This document shows, piece after piece, positions 44,931-53,313 of a stretch of 64,000 nucleotides of DNA. The position numbers and the translations under genes were made by a program. Positions within the stretch are counted from its first letter, which is position 1. Each line of letters starts with the position of its first letter. Origin of the DNA: Streptomyces sp. NK15101 (lineage in GTDB: Bacteria > Actinomycetota > Actinomycetes > Streptomycetales > Streptomycetaceae); NCBI RefSeq assembly GCF_020400725.1, contig NZ_JAINVG010000039.1:1-64000 (forward strand), read 5' to 3'. The notes below the pieces were generated by a model. That model saw only the letters and a list, made by a program, of their open reading frames with translations. It did no database searches and was not told the origin of the DNA.

Positions 44931-47210
44931 ATGCTCTCGAAAGCCCTGTTGCGCCTGGGCGCAAGCGCCGCCCGCCACCCCTGGCGGGTGATCGCTGCAT
45001 GGCTGGTCGCCGCCACGCTGGCCGTCCTCGCCGCCGTCGCCTTCGGCGGGCGGAACGCGGATTCGATGACCGCTCCGGGACTGGACTCCCAGCGGGCCGC
45101 GGAACTGATCGAGCGGGCCGGCACCGGCCAGGAGGGGATGACCGCCCAAGTGGTCGTCACCCCCCTCGACGGCGCTGCGACGTTCTTCGGCCACGACAGC
45201 GCGCGCACCGCTCTCACACGTCTGCAGACCGAGGTGGGGCGACTGCCGCACGTGCTCGGCACGAGCGACCCGGCGGGGGCGCTCGACGCGGCCGGGGACG
45301 CCGCCGTGCGCGGCGGCCTCGTCTCGGCCGACGGGCGGATCGCGGTCGTCCGGGTGCAGTACCCCGACCAGAGCCGGCTGTCGGCCGAAGACCTCCATGC
45401 CCTCGTCGATCTCGGCGACCGGCTGCGTGCCGAACTGCCCCTGCGCATCGAGATGGGCGGGCACCTCTTCTACGCCTTCTCCGACCCCGACAACGGCACG
45501 AGCGAGTTGATCGGCCTCCTCGCCGCGGCCGCGATCCTGTTCCTGGCGTTCGGTTCGCTCGTCGCCGCCGCGCTGCCGATCGGCATGGCGGTCTTCGGAC
45601 TGACCGTCGGGGTCGCCACGATGACGGTACTGGCGGGGGTCATGGAGGTCCCCACCTTCGCACCGATCCTGGGCAGCATGGTCGGGCTCGGAGTGGGCAT
45701 CGACTACGCGCTGTTCGTGCTCGCCAGGCACCGGGAGTACCTCGCGCGCGGGCTCGGTCCGCACGAGGCGGCCGGACGAGCGGTGGCCACGGCGGGGCGG
45801 CCGGTGGTCTTCGCCGGCGGCACCGTCGTCGTGTCGATCCTCGGCCTGGCGGTCGCGAACGTGCCGTTCATGACGGTGGGCGGGGTTGCCGTCTCGATCG
45901 TCGTCCTGACCATGGTGCTCGCGTCGGTGACGCTGCTGCCGGCCTTCCTCGGCGCGGCGGGCCCTCGTCTGGGCCGGGCCGGGCGGCTCGGCCGGGCTCT
46001 TCGGGCCGGGCGGCTCGGCCGGGCTCTTCGGACCGGGCGACTCGGCCGGCGGCGGGGCGCGGCGCCGGGCACCGTCCCCGCCGCCGGGTGGCGTCGCCGG
46101 ATCGGGCACGTCAGCCGGCACCCGGTGCCGTACGCGGTCGGCGCGGCGGGGCTGCTGCTGACGGCGACGCTGCCCCTGCTCGGCCTGCGCGTCGGCCTGC
46201 CCGACGACGGCTCACTGCCTCGGAGCCGTACCGAGCGCCGCGCGTACGACCTCGTCGCCGAGGGGTTCGGCCCGGGCACCAACGGTCCCCTCGTCATCGC
46301 CGCGGACCCCGCCGGCGATCCGGGAGTGCTGGACCGTCTCGTCGCGACGGTCGCGGCGGATCCGGGGATCGCGTCCCTCGCGCCCACGCACGTCGATCGG
46401 GCCACCGGCATCGCGATCCTCGTGGTGTTCCCGACCACCAGCCCTCAGGACAAGGCCACGGCCGACACCATCGCCCGGCTGCGCACCGACGTGCTGCCCA
46501 CGGCGGTCGGGCACGGCCCGGCCAGGGCCCATGTCGGCGGCGCCGCCGCGAGCCTGTCCGATGTGGGCCGGCGCACCAGCCAACGCCTGCCGGCGTTCGT
46601 CGCCGCCGTGCTGGCGATGTCGTTCCTGCTGCTGATGCTGGTCTTCCGTTCGGTCGTCGTACCGCTCAAGGCGGTACTGCTGAATCTGCTGAGCATCGGC
46701 GCGGCCTACGGGGTCATGGTCGCGGTCTTCCAGTGGGGCTGGGGAGGCGCCCTCATCGGGCTGGAAGCGACGGTTCCGATCGTGTCGTTCATCCCGATGT
46801 TCCTCTTCGCCATCCTGTTCGGCCTGTCGATGGACTACGAGGTGTTCCTCCTCTCCCGCGTACGCGAGGAGTACCTGCGCACCGGCGACAACGGCACGGC
46901 GATCGTCGAGGGCGTCTCGGGCACCGCCCGGATCATCACCTCGGCCGCCCTCATCATGGTGGCGGTCTTCCTGTCCTTCGCCGTCGCCGATGACCCCTCC
47001 ACCAAAATGTTCGGGCTGGGCCTGGCCACCGCGATCTTCATCGACGCCACGGTCGTACGCATGGTGCTGGTACCGGCGACCATGACACTCCTCGGCCGGA
47101 CCAACTGGTGGCTGCCGAAGTGGCTGGACCGGATGCTTCCCCGCGGCCCGGTCGGCACCGACGCGGAATCCACGGGTGAGGACCCGCGTCCACGGCCGGC
47201 CGACCGCTGA
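44931..47210 (+). CDS. MMPL-family RND-like transporter
   Basis: 759-residue MMPL/RND-superfamily exporter: two six-TM halves (start segment about 18-38; clusters about 185-335 and 520-690) with the large loop ADSMTAPGLDSQRAAEL near the N-terminus. Conserved GSMVGLGVGIDYALFVLARH and LFGLSMDYEVFLLSRVREEY are the MMPL signatures in the TM4/TM10 region. Between the halves is a basic stretch with a 27-base repeat (45977-46049). The ATG at 44931 follows GGAGGA. Likely exports lipids, siderophores or antibiotics; specificity unknown. Divergent from the histidine kinase. Confidence 0.87.
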   Translation: MLSKALLRLGASAARHPWRVIAAWLVAATLAVLAAVAFGGRNADSMTAPGLDSQRAAELIERAGTGQEGMTAQVVVTPLDGAATFFGHDSARTALTRLQTEVGRLPHVLGTSDPAGALDAAGDAAVRGGLVSADGRIAVVRVQYPDQSRLSAEDLHALVDLGDRLRAELPLRIEMGGHLFYAFSDPDNGTSELIGLLAAAAILFLAFGSLVAAALPIGMAVFGLTVGVATMTVLAGVMEVPTFAPILGSMVGLGVGIDYALFVLARHREYLARGLGPHEAAGRAVATAGRPVVFAGGTVVVSILGLAVANVPFMTVGGVAVSIVVLTMVLASVTLLPAFLGAAGPRLGRAGRLGRALRAGRLGRALRTGRLGRRRGAAPGTVPAAGWRRRIGHVSRHPVPYAVGAAGLLLTATLPLLGLRVGLPDDGSLPRSRTERRAYDLVAEGFGPGTNGPLVIAADPAGDPGVLDRLVATVAADPGIASLAPTHVDRATGIAILVVFPTTSPQDKATADTIARLRTDVLPTAVGHGPARAHVGGAAASLSDVGRRTSQRLPAFVAAVLAMSFLLLMLVFRSVVVPLKAVLLNLLSIGAAYGVMVAVFQWGWGGALIGLEATVPIVSFIPMFLFAILFGLSMDYEVFLLSRVREEYLRTGDNGTAIVEGVSGTARIITSAALIMVAVFLSFAVADDPSTKMFGLGLATAIFIDATVVRMVLVPATMTLLGRTNWWLPKWLDRMLPRGPVGTDAESTGEDPRPRPADR
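45977..46049 (+). repeat. 27-base tandem repeat in the MMPL gene
   Basis: Two perfect 27-base copies (45977-46003 and 46004-46030) and a diverged partial third copy to 46049, encoding RAGRLGRAL repeated in the basic linker between the two transporter halves. Multiple of three, so in frame. Confidence 0.8.
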
Positions 47211-47228
47211 CTCGGCTCCGAGCGCAGG

Positions 47229-48194
47229 TCAGCGCACCCTCCCTCGCGCCTTCAGCTGCGTCGCCGGGACCTCGGGCGCGTCCAGGCGGTCGCCGTCGTA
47301 GCCCTTGACCTCGCCGAAGCGGTCGCCCGTCATCCAGTCCTCGCGCGCCTGGCGGATCTCCTCGTCCGTGCGGCCCACGAAGTTCCACCACATGACGATC
47401 TCCTCCTCGAAGGGTTCCCCGCCGAGGAGCATCAGGCCCGCGTCGGAGTCGGCGCGGAGGGGGAGTTCCGTGCGGCCGCAGCCGAGGTAGAGCATGGAGC
47501 CGGGCAGGACGGGGACGCCGTCGACGTGGGCCTCGCCGGACATGCCGAGGACCGCGTACTCGAAGTCGGGCTCCAGGGGCAGGCTCGTCTCGGCGCCCGC
47601 CGTGAGGGCGAGGTCCGCGCCGATGATCGGGGTGTACGTGGTGCCCGGCGAGGCGGCGCCGTCGAGGGCGCCGAGGATCACCGTGGCGGTGAGGCCGGGC
47701 GCGGTGAGCCGGGGCAGGTCGGCGTGGTGCTGGAAGTGCGGCTCCACATGCCGGTGGGCGTCGGGGAGGGCGACCCAGAGCTGCGCGCCGTGCAGGAAGC
47801 GGGCGTGCGGGCGGGGGCTCTCCTCGGAGTGGGAGATCGCCCGGCCCGAGGTCATGAGGCCCAGTTCGCGCGGGCCGACGGTCTGCAGGCTGCCGGTGGA
47901 GTCGCGGTGGAGCACCTCGCCCTCGTGGAGCCAGCTGACGGTCTGCAGGCCCATGTGCGGGTGCGGCGGGACCTGCATGCCGGGCTCGTCGGCGATGTCG
48001 TCGGGACCGTAGTGGTCGACGAAGGCCCAGGCGCCGACCATGCGCCGGCCGAGGTTCGGGAGCAGCCTGCGGACCTCGGTCGACTCGCCGAGCTGGACGC
48101 GGCGGGGGCTGAGCAGCTCCCGTACCGGTTCGGCGACGACGAAGCCGCGGCCGCCGCACACGGTCAGCGAGGCCTGACGATCAAGATTGCTCAT
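47229..48194 (-). CDS. Pirin-family protein
   Basis: 321-residue double cupin of the pirin family. The metal-binding cupin motif appears as VPPHPHMGLQTVSWLHEGEVLHRDS, with further FLHGAQLWVALP and the second cupin ending in MWWNFVGRTDEEI. Pirins are iron-containing; bacterial members can be quercetinases or regulators. The ATG at 48194 is preceded by AAGGATGGG. Divergent from the TPR gene across a palindrome-bearing region. Convergent with the MMPL gene (18 bases between stops). Confidence 0.86.
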   Translation of the reverse strand: MSNLDRQASLTVCGGRGFVVAEPVRELLSPRRVQLGESTEVRRLLPNLGRRMVGAWAFVDHYGPDDIADEPGMQVPPHPHMGLQTVSWLHEGEVLHRDSTGSLQTVGPRELGLMTSGRAISHSEESPRPHARFLHGAQLWVALPDAHRHVEPHFQHHADLPRLTAPGLTATVILGALDGAASPGTTYTPIIGADLALTAGAETSLPLEPDFEYAVLGMSGEAHVDGVPVLPGSMLYLGCGRTELPLRADSDAGLMLLGGEPFEEEIVMWWNFVGRTDEEIRQAREDWMTGDRFGEVKGYDGDRLDAPEVPATQLKARGRVR

Positions 48195-48244
48195 GACGCT
48201 CAACCCATCCTTGGTGGAATGTTCAACTAACCGACGGTGTTGAC

Positions 48245-48256
48245 GTGGTCGACCAC
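48245..48256. promoter_or_regulatory. 12-bp palindrome between pirin and TPR genes
   Basis: GTGGTCGACCAC, a perfect palindrome in the 104-base divergent intergenic region, adjoining a TTGACG (48240-48245) that could be a -35 element for the TPR gene. A regulator site is plausible; the AT-richer stretch next to it (48212-48232, reading GAATGTTCAACTAACC) could hold the pirin promoter. Confidence 0.35.
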
Positions 48257-48298
48257 CCCCCAGGGTGGCAGATCGGAAGCTCTGGAAAGGGAGCGCAA

Positions 48299-48643
48299 GT
48301 GAGCGACACGTACTACGAGTTCGGTACGGCCGGGGAACGCTGGGAGCGGGCGCAGCTGTTCTTCGACGCGAAGGAGTACGGAACCGCCGTCCGCATCCTG
48401 CGCGGCCTCGTCGCCGAGCACCCGGAGCAGACGGCCCAGCGGCTCCTCCTCGCCCGGGCCTACTACCACTCCGCGCAGCTCTCCCGCGCCGAGACCGAGC
48501 TGCGCGCCGTCCTGGAGCGCGACCCGGTCGAGCACTACGCCCGGCTGATGCTCGGGCGCACCCTGGAGCGCCAGGGCCGGCCGGACGAGGCCGCGCCGCA
48601 CCTGCGGATGGCCGCCGCCATGACGGGCGACACCCCGTCCTGA
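48299..48643 (+). CDS. Small TPR protein
   Basis: 114-residue protein of tetratricopeptide repeats (about 2.5 units): ERWERAQLFFDAKEYGTAVR, ILRGLVAEHPEQTAQRLLLA, RAYYHSAQLSRAETELRAVL, ARLMLGRTLERQGRPDEAAP. Likely a protein-interaction scaffold; partner unknown. GTG start at 48299 with AAAGGGAG 6 bases upstream. Divergent from pirin, which may share regulation. Confidence 0.75.
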   Translation: MSDTYYEFGTAGERWERAQLFFDAKEYGTAVRILRGLVAEHPEQTAQRLLLARAYYHSAQLSRAETELRAVLERDPVEHYARLMLGRTLERQGRPDEAAPHLRMAAAMTGDTPS

Positions 48644-48694
48644 CGCGCGGCCGATACCCCCGCACGGTATATTCGCCACCAGGAGGACCTGGCT

Positions 48695-49129
48695 GTGCGT
48701 ACACACCGAGCGGAACGCGGTGAGCGAGCGGGAGGTGCCGTCGGGCACCTCCTGCTCGTCGTCGTGCTCGCCCTCGGGGTGTTCCTGATGCACGCCGTCG
48801 GCCACCCCGAGGGCTCCGGCGGCGGCGCGGACACCGCGTCCGTCTCGCACCACGGTCCCTCCGCGCACGGCGTCGCGTCGCACGACGGCGCGCCGCACGA
48901 CGGCGGGAACTCCGACGCCCGGCACGAACCGGGCACGGGGATGGACATGACCACCCTCTGCGTGGCCGTCCTCGGCGCGTGGCTGCTCGCGGGACTCGTC
49001 CGGGCCGCGCTCGGCCGCCGCCCCGACTGGCTCGCCCTCCCCCTCGCGCGGCTCGTCCGCACGGCCGGACCGCACGCCCCTCCCCCACGGCCCCCGGACC
49101 TCGCGCAGCTGTCCGTCCTGCGGATCTAG
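48695..49129 (+). CDS. DUF6153-like His-rich membrane protein
   Basis: 144-residue membrane protein: N-terminal basic tail, TM about 17-38 (LLLVVVLALGVFLMHAVG), a His/Asp/Gly-rich external loop (SVSHHGPSAHGVASHDGAPH and following), then a second TM (about 86-103) and a Pro/Arg tail. The architecture and its position next to a DUF305 lipoprotein gene match DUF6153 families. GTG start at 48695 with AGGAGGA 7 bases upstream. The His-rich loop suggests metal binding, possibly copper, but this is inferred. Confidence 0.7.
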   Translation: MRTHRAERGERAGGAVGHLLLVVVLALGVFLMHAVGHPEGSGGGADTASVSHHGPSAHGVASHDGAPHDGGNSDARHEPGTGMDMTTLCVAVLGAWLLAGLVRAALGRRPDWLALPLARLVRTAGPHAPPPRPPDLAQLSVLRI

Positions 49130-49242
49130 ACCGGACCCGACGCGCCGGGTCGCTTCACGCTGCCCCGCGCGCCCCCGGTCCTTCCTTTCCGCTCGTACGC
49201 GCACGCAGCCCGTACGTACGCACAGCAACACGAGGTATCCCC

Positions 49243-49920
49243 ATGCACGCCTTCACGCACCGCACCACCCTCAAGCTCGCCCTGGTCGGGGCGCTCGCCG
49301 GAGCCGGACTGCTCCTGACCGCCTGCGGCACCGACGACGGCACGAGCGGGACGCACCACGGCGGTACGTCCGCCACGACCTCCGCCACGCCTTCCGCCGG
49401 CGCCTCCGCTTCCGCCGCCGGCGCGGACTCCGCTCCGGGGGCCTTCAACGACGCGGACGTCATGTTCGCGCAGATGATGATCCCCCACCACGAGCAGGCC
49501 CTGGAGATGGCGGAGCTCGCCGACGGCCGGGCCGAGGACGCCGAGGTCAAGAAGCTGGTCGCCGCGATCGAGCAGGCCCAGGACCCGGAGATCCGGAAGA
49601 TGAGGGCCTGGCTGAAGGGCTGGGGCGAGCCGGAGTCCGCCGGACACGGCTCCGGACACGGCTCCGGCCACGGCTCCGGACACGGCATGGCCGGGATGAT
49701 GTCCGAGCAGGACATGAAGGACCTGGCCGCGACGAAGGGCAAGGCCTTCGACCGGAAGTTCGCGGAGCTGATGATCGCCCACCACGAAGGCGCCGTCGCC
49801 ATGGCGAAGGACGAGCAGAAGAACGGCGCCAACGCCACGGCCAGGAAGCTCGCCGACGACGTCGTCCGGACCCAGTCCGCCGAGGTCGAGCAGCTGCGGA
49901 AGATCCTCGACCGGCTCTGA
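49243..49920 (+). CDS. DUF305 lipoprotein
   Basis: 225-residue exported lipoprotein: signal peptide (THRTTLKLALVGALAGAGLL) with lipobox LTAC near residue 28, a Ser/Thr-rich linker, then a DUF305 ferritin-like domain with two paired His motifs, MMIPHHEQALEMAEL and LMIAHHEGAVAMAKDE. The linker between them carries a (GHGS)x3 repeat, encoded by 12-base units at 49642-49677. DUF305 proteins bind metals and are often near copper resistance genes. Start at 49243 with a weak GAGG site. Follows the DUF6153-like gene by 113 bases, same strand. Confidence 0.83.
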   Translation: MHAFTHRTTLKLALVGALAGAGLLLTACGTDDGTSGTHHGGTSATTSATPSAGASASAAGADSAPGAFNDADVMFAQMMIPHHEQALEMAELADGRAEDAEVKKLVAAIEQAQDPEIRKMRAWLKGWGEPESAGHGSGHGSGHGSGHGMAGMMSEQDMKDLAATKGKAFDRKFAELMIAHHEGAVAMAKDEQKNGANATARKLADDVVRTQSAEVEQLRKILDRL

Positions 49921-49934
49921 GCCCGCGCGGCTCC

Positions 49935-49966
49935 GGGCGGCCCGTCCCTCCTCGGACGGGCCGCCC
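49935..49966. terminator. Bidirectional terminator after DUF305
   Basis: Perfect 13-bp stem, GGGCGGCCCGTCC (49935-49947) and GGACGGGCCGCCC (49954-49966), with a 6-base loop CTCCTC, 15 bases after the DUF305 stop and before the convergent amidohydrolase stop. No T tract, typical of streptomycete terminators. Confidence 0.75.
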
Positions 49967-50078
49967 CGCCGTCTGCCCCGCACCGGCCGGAGCCCGGGCA
50001 CGTCTCGTACGGGGTCTCAGCGAGTACGGGGCACGGCCCGGTCCCGGGGCGGTCCGCCCGCTCGGCGGGCGGGACCCG

Positions 50079-51740
50079 TCACGCTCCCGGCCGCCGGTCC
50101 ACGACCACCTCGCCGCCCACCACGACCGTCTCCGCCACCGTGCCCGGGATCTCCTCGGGGGCGATGCGGAGGATGTCGCGGGAGAGGACGACGAAGTCGG
50201 CGAGTTTGCCCACCGTCAGCGAGCCGCGCTCGTGCTCCAGGAAGTTGGCGTAGGCCGAACCCATCGTGTAGCCCTCGACGGCGGTGGCGACGTCGATCGT
50301 CTCGCCGGCCGTCCAGGCCTCGCCGCCGCCGGGCGGGCGGCGGGTGACGGCGGCGTGGATGCCGACCATGGGGTCCATCTCGGCGACGTTCCAGTCGCTG
50401 GAGAGGGCGAGGACGGCGCCGGCCGCGTGCAGGCTGCGCAGAGGCCAGGCCTTGTGCCAGCGCTCGGGACCGACGTTCTCCGCCCAGTCCTGGCCGGGTC
50501 CGGCGATGTCGGGGGCGGCGTGCCGGGGCTGCATGCAGGCGACGACGCCGAGCTCGGCGAAGCGGGGGGTGTCGGCCGGGTCGAGGCATTCGACGTGGAC
50601 CACCTGGTGGCGGGCGTCGCGCGGCCCGTTGACGGCGCGGGCCCGCTCGACGGCGTCGAGGACGGTGCGGATGCCCCGGTCGCCGGTGGCGTGGACGAAG
50701 CACTGGAAGCCGCGCGCGTCGAGCCGGGTGAGCAGCTCGGCGAACTCCTCGGGCGGGTAGAAGGTGTCGCCGCGGTGGTGGGAGCAGCCGGCGTACGGCT
50801 CCAGGAGGGCGGCGGTGCGGGGTTCGACGACGTCGTCGATGTACAGCTTGAGCGGGCCGACCCGCAGCCGGTCGTCGGCGTACTCGTCGGCCGCCGTCTC
50901 GAAGTCGTCCAGGTCCGCTTCGGTGGTGCCGCGCGGGTGGAAGAGCGCGGCGACGATCCGGGAGCGGAGCCGGCCCTCGGCGCGGGCCCGCTCGAAGAGG
51001 GCGAGGTCGTCGAGGGAGTTCTGCGGTTCGACGACGGTGGTGATGCCGTAGCCGATGGCGTCGTCCAGGCTCTTGGCGAGCCGGCCGTACTGCCGGTCGG
51101 GCGAGGCCCAGGGGAGGCCGAGCTCGCGCAGGGCGCGGTGGCCCTCGCGGGAGAGGCCCTTGACGGCGAAGTCCTTGACGAATCCGGTGGGCTCGCCGGT
51201 GGCGGGGTCGGTGACGGCCCGCCCGAAGGGCAGCTCGGTGTGGTCGCGGTCGACGCCGAGGCGGCGGAGGGCGGCGGTGTTGAGCCAGGCGGTGTGGACG
51301 TCGTAGCTGAGGACGAGGGCGGGGGTGTCCCCGGTGGCCGGGTCGAGGTCGGCCGCGGTGGGCATCCGTCCGCCGGGGATCGCGGAGTAGTCGAAGGCCT
51401 CGGCCTCGATCCACCCGGCGTCCGGGTGGGCCGCGTGCCAGGCGCGGATGCGCCGGTGGATCGCGTCGAGGGTGCGGGCTCCGGCGAGCTGGACGCAGGC
51501 GTCGTCGGAGCCGAGGCGGACGTGGTTGTGGGCGTCGACGAAGCCGGGCAGGACGAGTCGGCCGCCGGCGTCGAGGATCCGGGTGCCGGGTCCCGTCCAG
51601 TCGGCCGCTTCGGCGGCGGAGCCGATCCAGACGATGCGTCCGGCGCGGACGGCGAGTGCCTGGGCTTCGGGGAGCGCCGGGTCGACGGTGTGGATGCGGG
51701 CCCCGGTGAGGACGAGGTCGGCGGGGGCGGTGCGGTTCAT
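50079..51740 (-). CDS. YtcJ-type amidohydrolase
   Basis: 553-residue amidohydrolase: metal motif HNH in PGFVDAHNHVRLGSDDA (near residue 70), VVHVECLDPADTPRF, AGAVLALSSDWNVAEMDPM and a C-terminal YTMGSAYANFLEHERGSLTV. YtcJ-family enzymes hydrolyse C-N bonds of exogenous amides. Start at 51740, 34 bases after the NCS1 permease stop, so the two genes form one unit: uptake followed by hydrolysis. Paralog of the protein at 34274-36175. Confidence 0.87.
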   Translation of the reverse strand: MNRTAPADLVLTGARIHTVDPALPEAQALAVRAGRIVWIGSAAEAADWTGPGTRILDAGGRLVLPGFVDAHNHVRLGSDDACVQLAGARTLDAIHRRIRAWHAAHPDAGWIEAEAFDYSAIPGGRMPTAADLDPATGDTPALVLSYDVHTAWLNTAALRRLGVDRDHTELPFGRAVTDPATGEPTGFVKDFAVKGLSREGHRALRELGLPWASPDRQYGRLAKSLDDAIGYGITTVVEPQNSLDDLALFERARAEGRLRSRIVAALFHPRGTTEADLDDFETAADEYADDRLRVGPLKLYIDDVVEPRTAALLEPYAGCSHHRGDTFYPPEEFAELLTRLDARGFQCFVHATGDRGIRTVLDAVERARAVNGPRDARHQVVHVECLDPADTPRFAELGVVACMQPRHAAPDIAGPGQDWAENVGPERWHKAWPLRSLHAAGAVLALSSDWNVAEMDPMVGIHAAVTRRPPGGGEAWTAGETIDVATAVEGYTMGSAYANFLEHERGSLTVGKLADFVVLSRDILRIAPEEIPGTVAETVVVGGEVVVDRRPGA

Positions 51741-51774
51741 GGGGTGGGGCTCCGTGTCGTGCGGGGAGGGACGG

Positions 51775-53178
51775 TTACTGGACGGGGGCGACGGTGCGGC
51801 GGGCGAGGAGCACGTACACCAGGGCGGAGACGACGGAGCCGAGGAGCGTGAGGTCCGCGCCGCCGAGCGGGGCGACGAGGGGGCCGGTCCACAGCTCGGA
51901 GTCGCAGGTGAGGGCGGAGAAGACGAGGCCGGCGAGGAGGGCGGTCAGGCCGGCCGGGTGCCAGCCGGAGCGGTACCAGTAGGCGCCGTCGGTGTCCGCG
52001 TGCAGGCCGGCGGAGTCGTAGGTGCAGCGGCGGAGCACCATGTCGGCGAGGAAGACCCCGCCCCAGGGGGCGAAGACGATGATCAGGAGGGAGAGGAAGG
52101 AGAGGAGGGAGGTGGTGAAGTCGGTGAGGAAGAGGGCGCCGAGGGAGCCGGCGGCGGTGACGGCCGCGCTGATGACGATGGCGCGGGCCCGGCTCCAGGG
52201 GATGCCGAGGACCTGGAGGTTCAGGCTCGACGAGTAGAGCGTGATGATCGAGTTGGTGACGGAGCCGCCGAGGACGAGGGCGAGGAAGAGGGGCTGGAAC
52301 CAGCCGGGGAGGAGGCTCTCGGTGCCCGCGACGGCGTCGGTCATGTCGGCCTGGGTCGCGGCGGCGACCCCGGCGACGCCGAGGGCGACGGAGGAGACGA
52401 AGCCGCCGAGGGCGCCGCTCCAGGTGACGGCCTTGAGGCTGGTGGTGCGGGGCAGGTAGCGGGTGTAGTCGGCGGGCATGGGGAGGTACGAGAAGGGGCC
52501 GGCGAGCATGACGACGAAGGCGAGGCTCCAGCCGGAGGCGCCGGGCGCGGCGGCGGGGGCGGAGGTGTCGGCGCCGGGCAGGACGAGGACGAGCAGGGCG
52601 GCGAAGCCGGCGGCGAGGACGTACGCCATCCAGCGCTCGGCGAACTGGACGGTGGCGTGGCCCCAGAGGGCGACGGCGAAGGTCAGCGCGAGGGTGACGG
52701 CGAGCGCGAGGGCGCGGGCGGCGTGTCCGCCGTGCCAGCCGAGGTCGGCGAAGAAGGCTTCGAGGGCGAGGGTGCCGACCACGGTGTTGACGATGGTGTA
52801 GCCGATGCTGACGATCCAGTTCAGCAGGCCGGCGGGCCAGTTGCCGCGGCGGCCGAAGGCCGCGCGGGAGATGACGAGGGTGGCGGTGCCGGTGCGCACG
52901 CCGCTGAGTCCGGCCGCGCCGATGGCGAGGAAGGAGAGCCCGCCGATCACGACGACGGCGGTGGCCTGCCAGAAGGAGAGCCCGAAGGCGACGGCGAGGG
53001 CGCCGTTGATGACGTAGGTGAAGGTGAGGTTCGAGCCGAACCAGAGCCAGAAGACGTCCTTGGCCCCGCCGTGCCGTTCGGCGTCGGGGATGGGGTCGAT
53101 GCCGTGCTCCTCGACCTGGAAGACCTCGTCGGTCGCTGTCGGGCCCGTGGTCACGGGCGTCGTCTCGCGTTCGAGCAC
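51775..53178 (-). CDS. NCS1-family permease (purine/cytosine/hydantoin type)
   Basis: 467-residue transporter of the NCS1 family with about 12 membrane segments. Signatures: FWLWFGSNLTFTYVINGALA near the N-terminus, VLISRAAFGRRGNWPAGLLN-like segment (RAAFGRRGNW), SYLPMPADYTRYLP and the late ADMVLRRCTYDSAGL. Family imports nucleobases, hydantoins or related amides. GTG start at 53178 preceded by AGGAG 7 bases away. Followed by an amidohydrolase gene and divergent from a TetR gene across a strong operator (53203-53241), which sits just 25 bases upstream of this start. Confidence 0.86.
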   Translation of the reverse strand: MLERETTPVTTGPTATDEVFQVEEHGIDPIPDAERHGGAKDVFWLWFGSNLTFTYVINGALAVAFGLSFWQATAVVVIGGLSFLAIGAAGLSGVRTGTATLVISRAAFGRRGNWPAGLLNWIVSIGYTIVNTVVGTLALEAFFADLGWHGGHAARALALAVTLALTFAVALWGHATVQFAERWMAYVLAAGFAALLVLVLPGADTSAPAAAPGASGWSLAFVVMLAGPFSYLPMPADYTRYLPRTTSLKAVTWSGALGGFVSSVALGVAGVAAATQADMTDAVAGTESLLPGWFQPLFLALVLGGSVTNSIITLYSSSLNLQVLGIPWSRARAIVISAAVTAAGSLGALFLTDFTTSLLSFLSLLIIVFAPWGGVFLADMVLRRCTYDSAGLHADTDGAYWYRSGWHPAGLTALLAGLVFSALTCDSELWTGPLVAPLGGADLTLLGSVVSALVYVLLARRTVAPVQ

Positions 53179-53202
53179 ATCGCACTCCTGTCGTGGAAGC
53201 AT

Positions 53203-53241
53203 TCTTGAATGCCGTTCTAAGTCTTAGAACGGCATTCAAGA
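53203..53241. promoter_or_regulatory. TetR operator: 39-bp perfect inverted repeat
   Basis: A perfect inverted repeat with two 19-base arms (53203-53221 and 53223-53241) around one base (53222). Each arm contains a shorter imperfect palindrome of the form GAA-N5-TTC (GAATGCCGTTC and GAACGGCATTC), so two dimers could bind side by side. It is AT-richer than the surroundings and lies between the divergent permease (start 53178) and TetR (start 53314) genes. An autoregulated TetR operator controlling both promoters is the simplest reading. Confidence 0.8.
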
Positions 53242-53313
53242 TGGGCGAGGGGTCCGGGGCGCGTCAAGACCTCCGGAGGTTGCGGTTAAGGTCGGTCCCG
53301 GACACGGGACTCG

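Noticed and set aside
53203..53241. 39-bp palindrome as a transcription terminator
   Set aside because: It lies between divergent gene starts, is AT-rich and has no T tract; an operator fits better.
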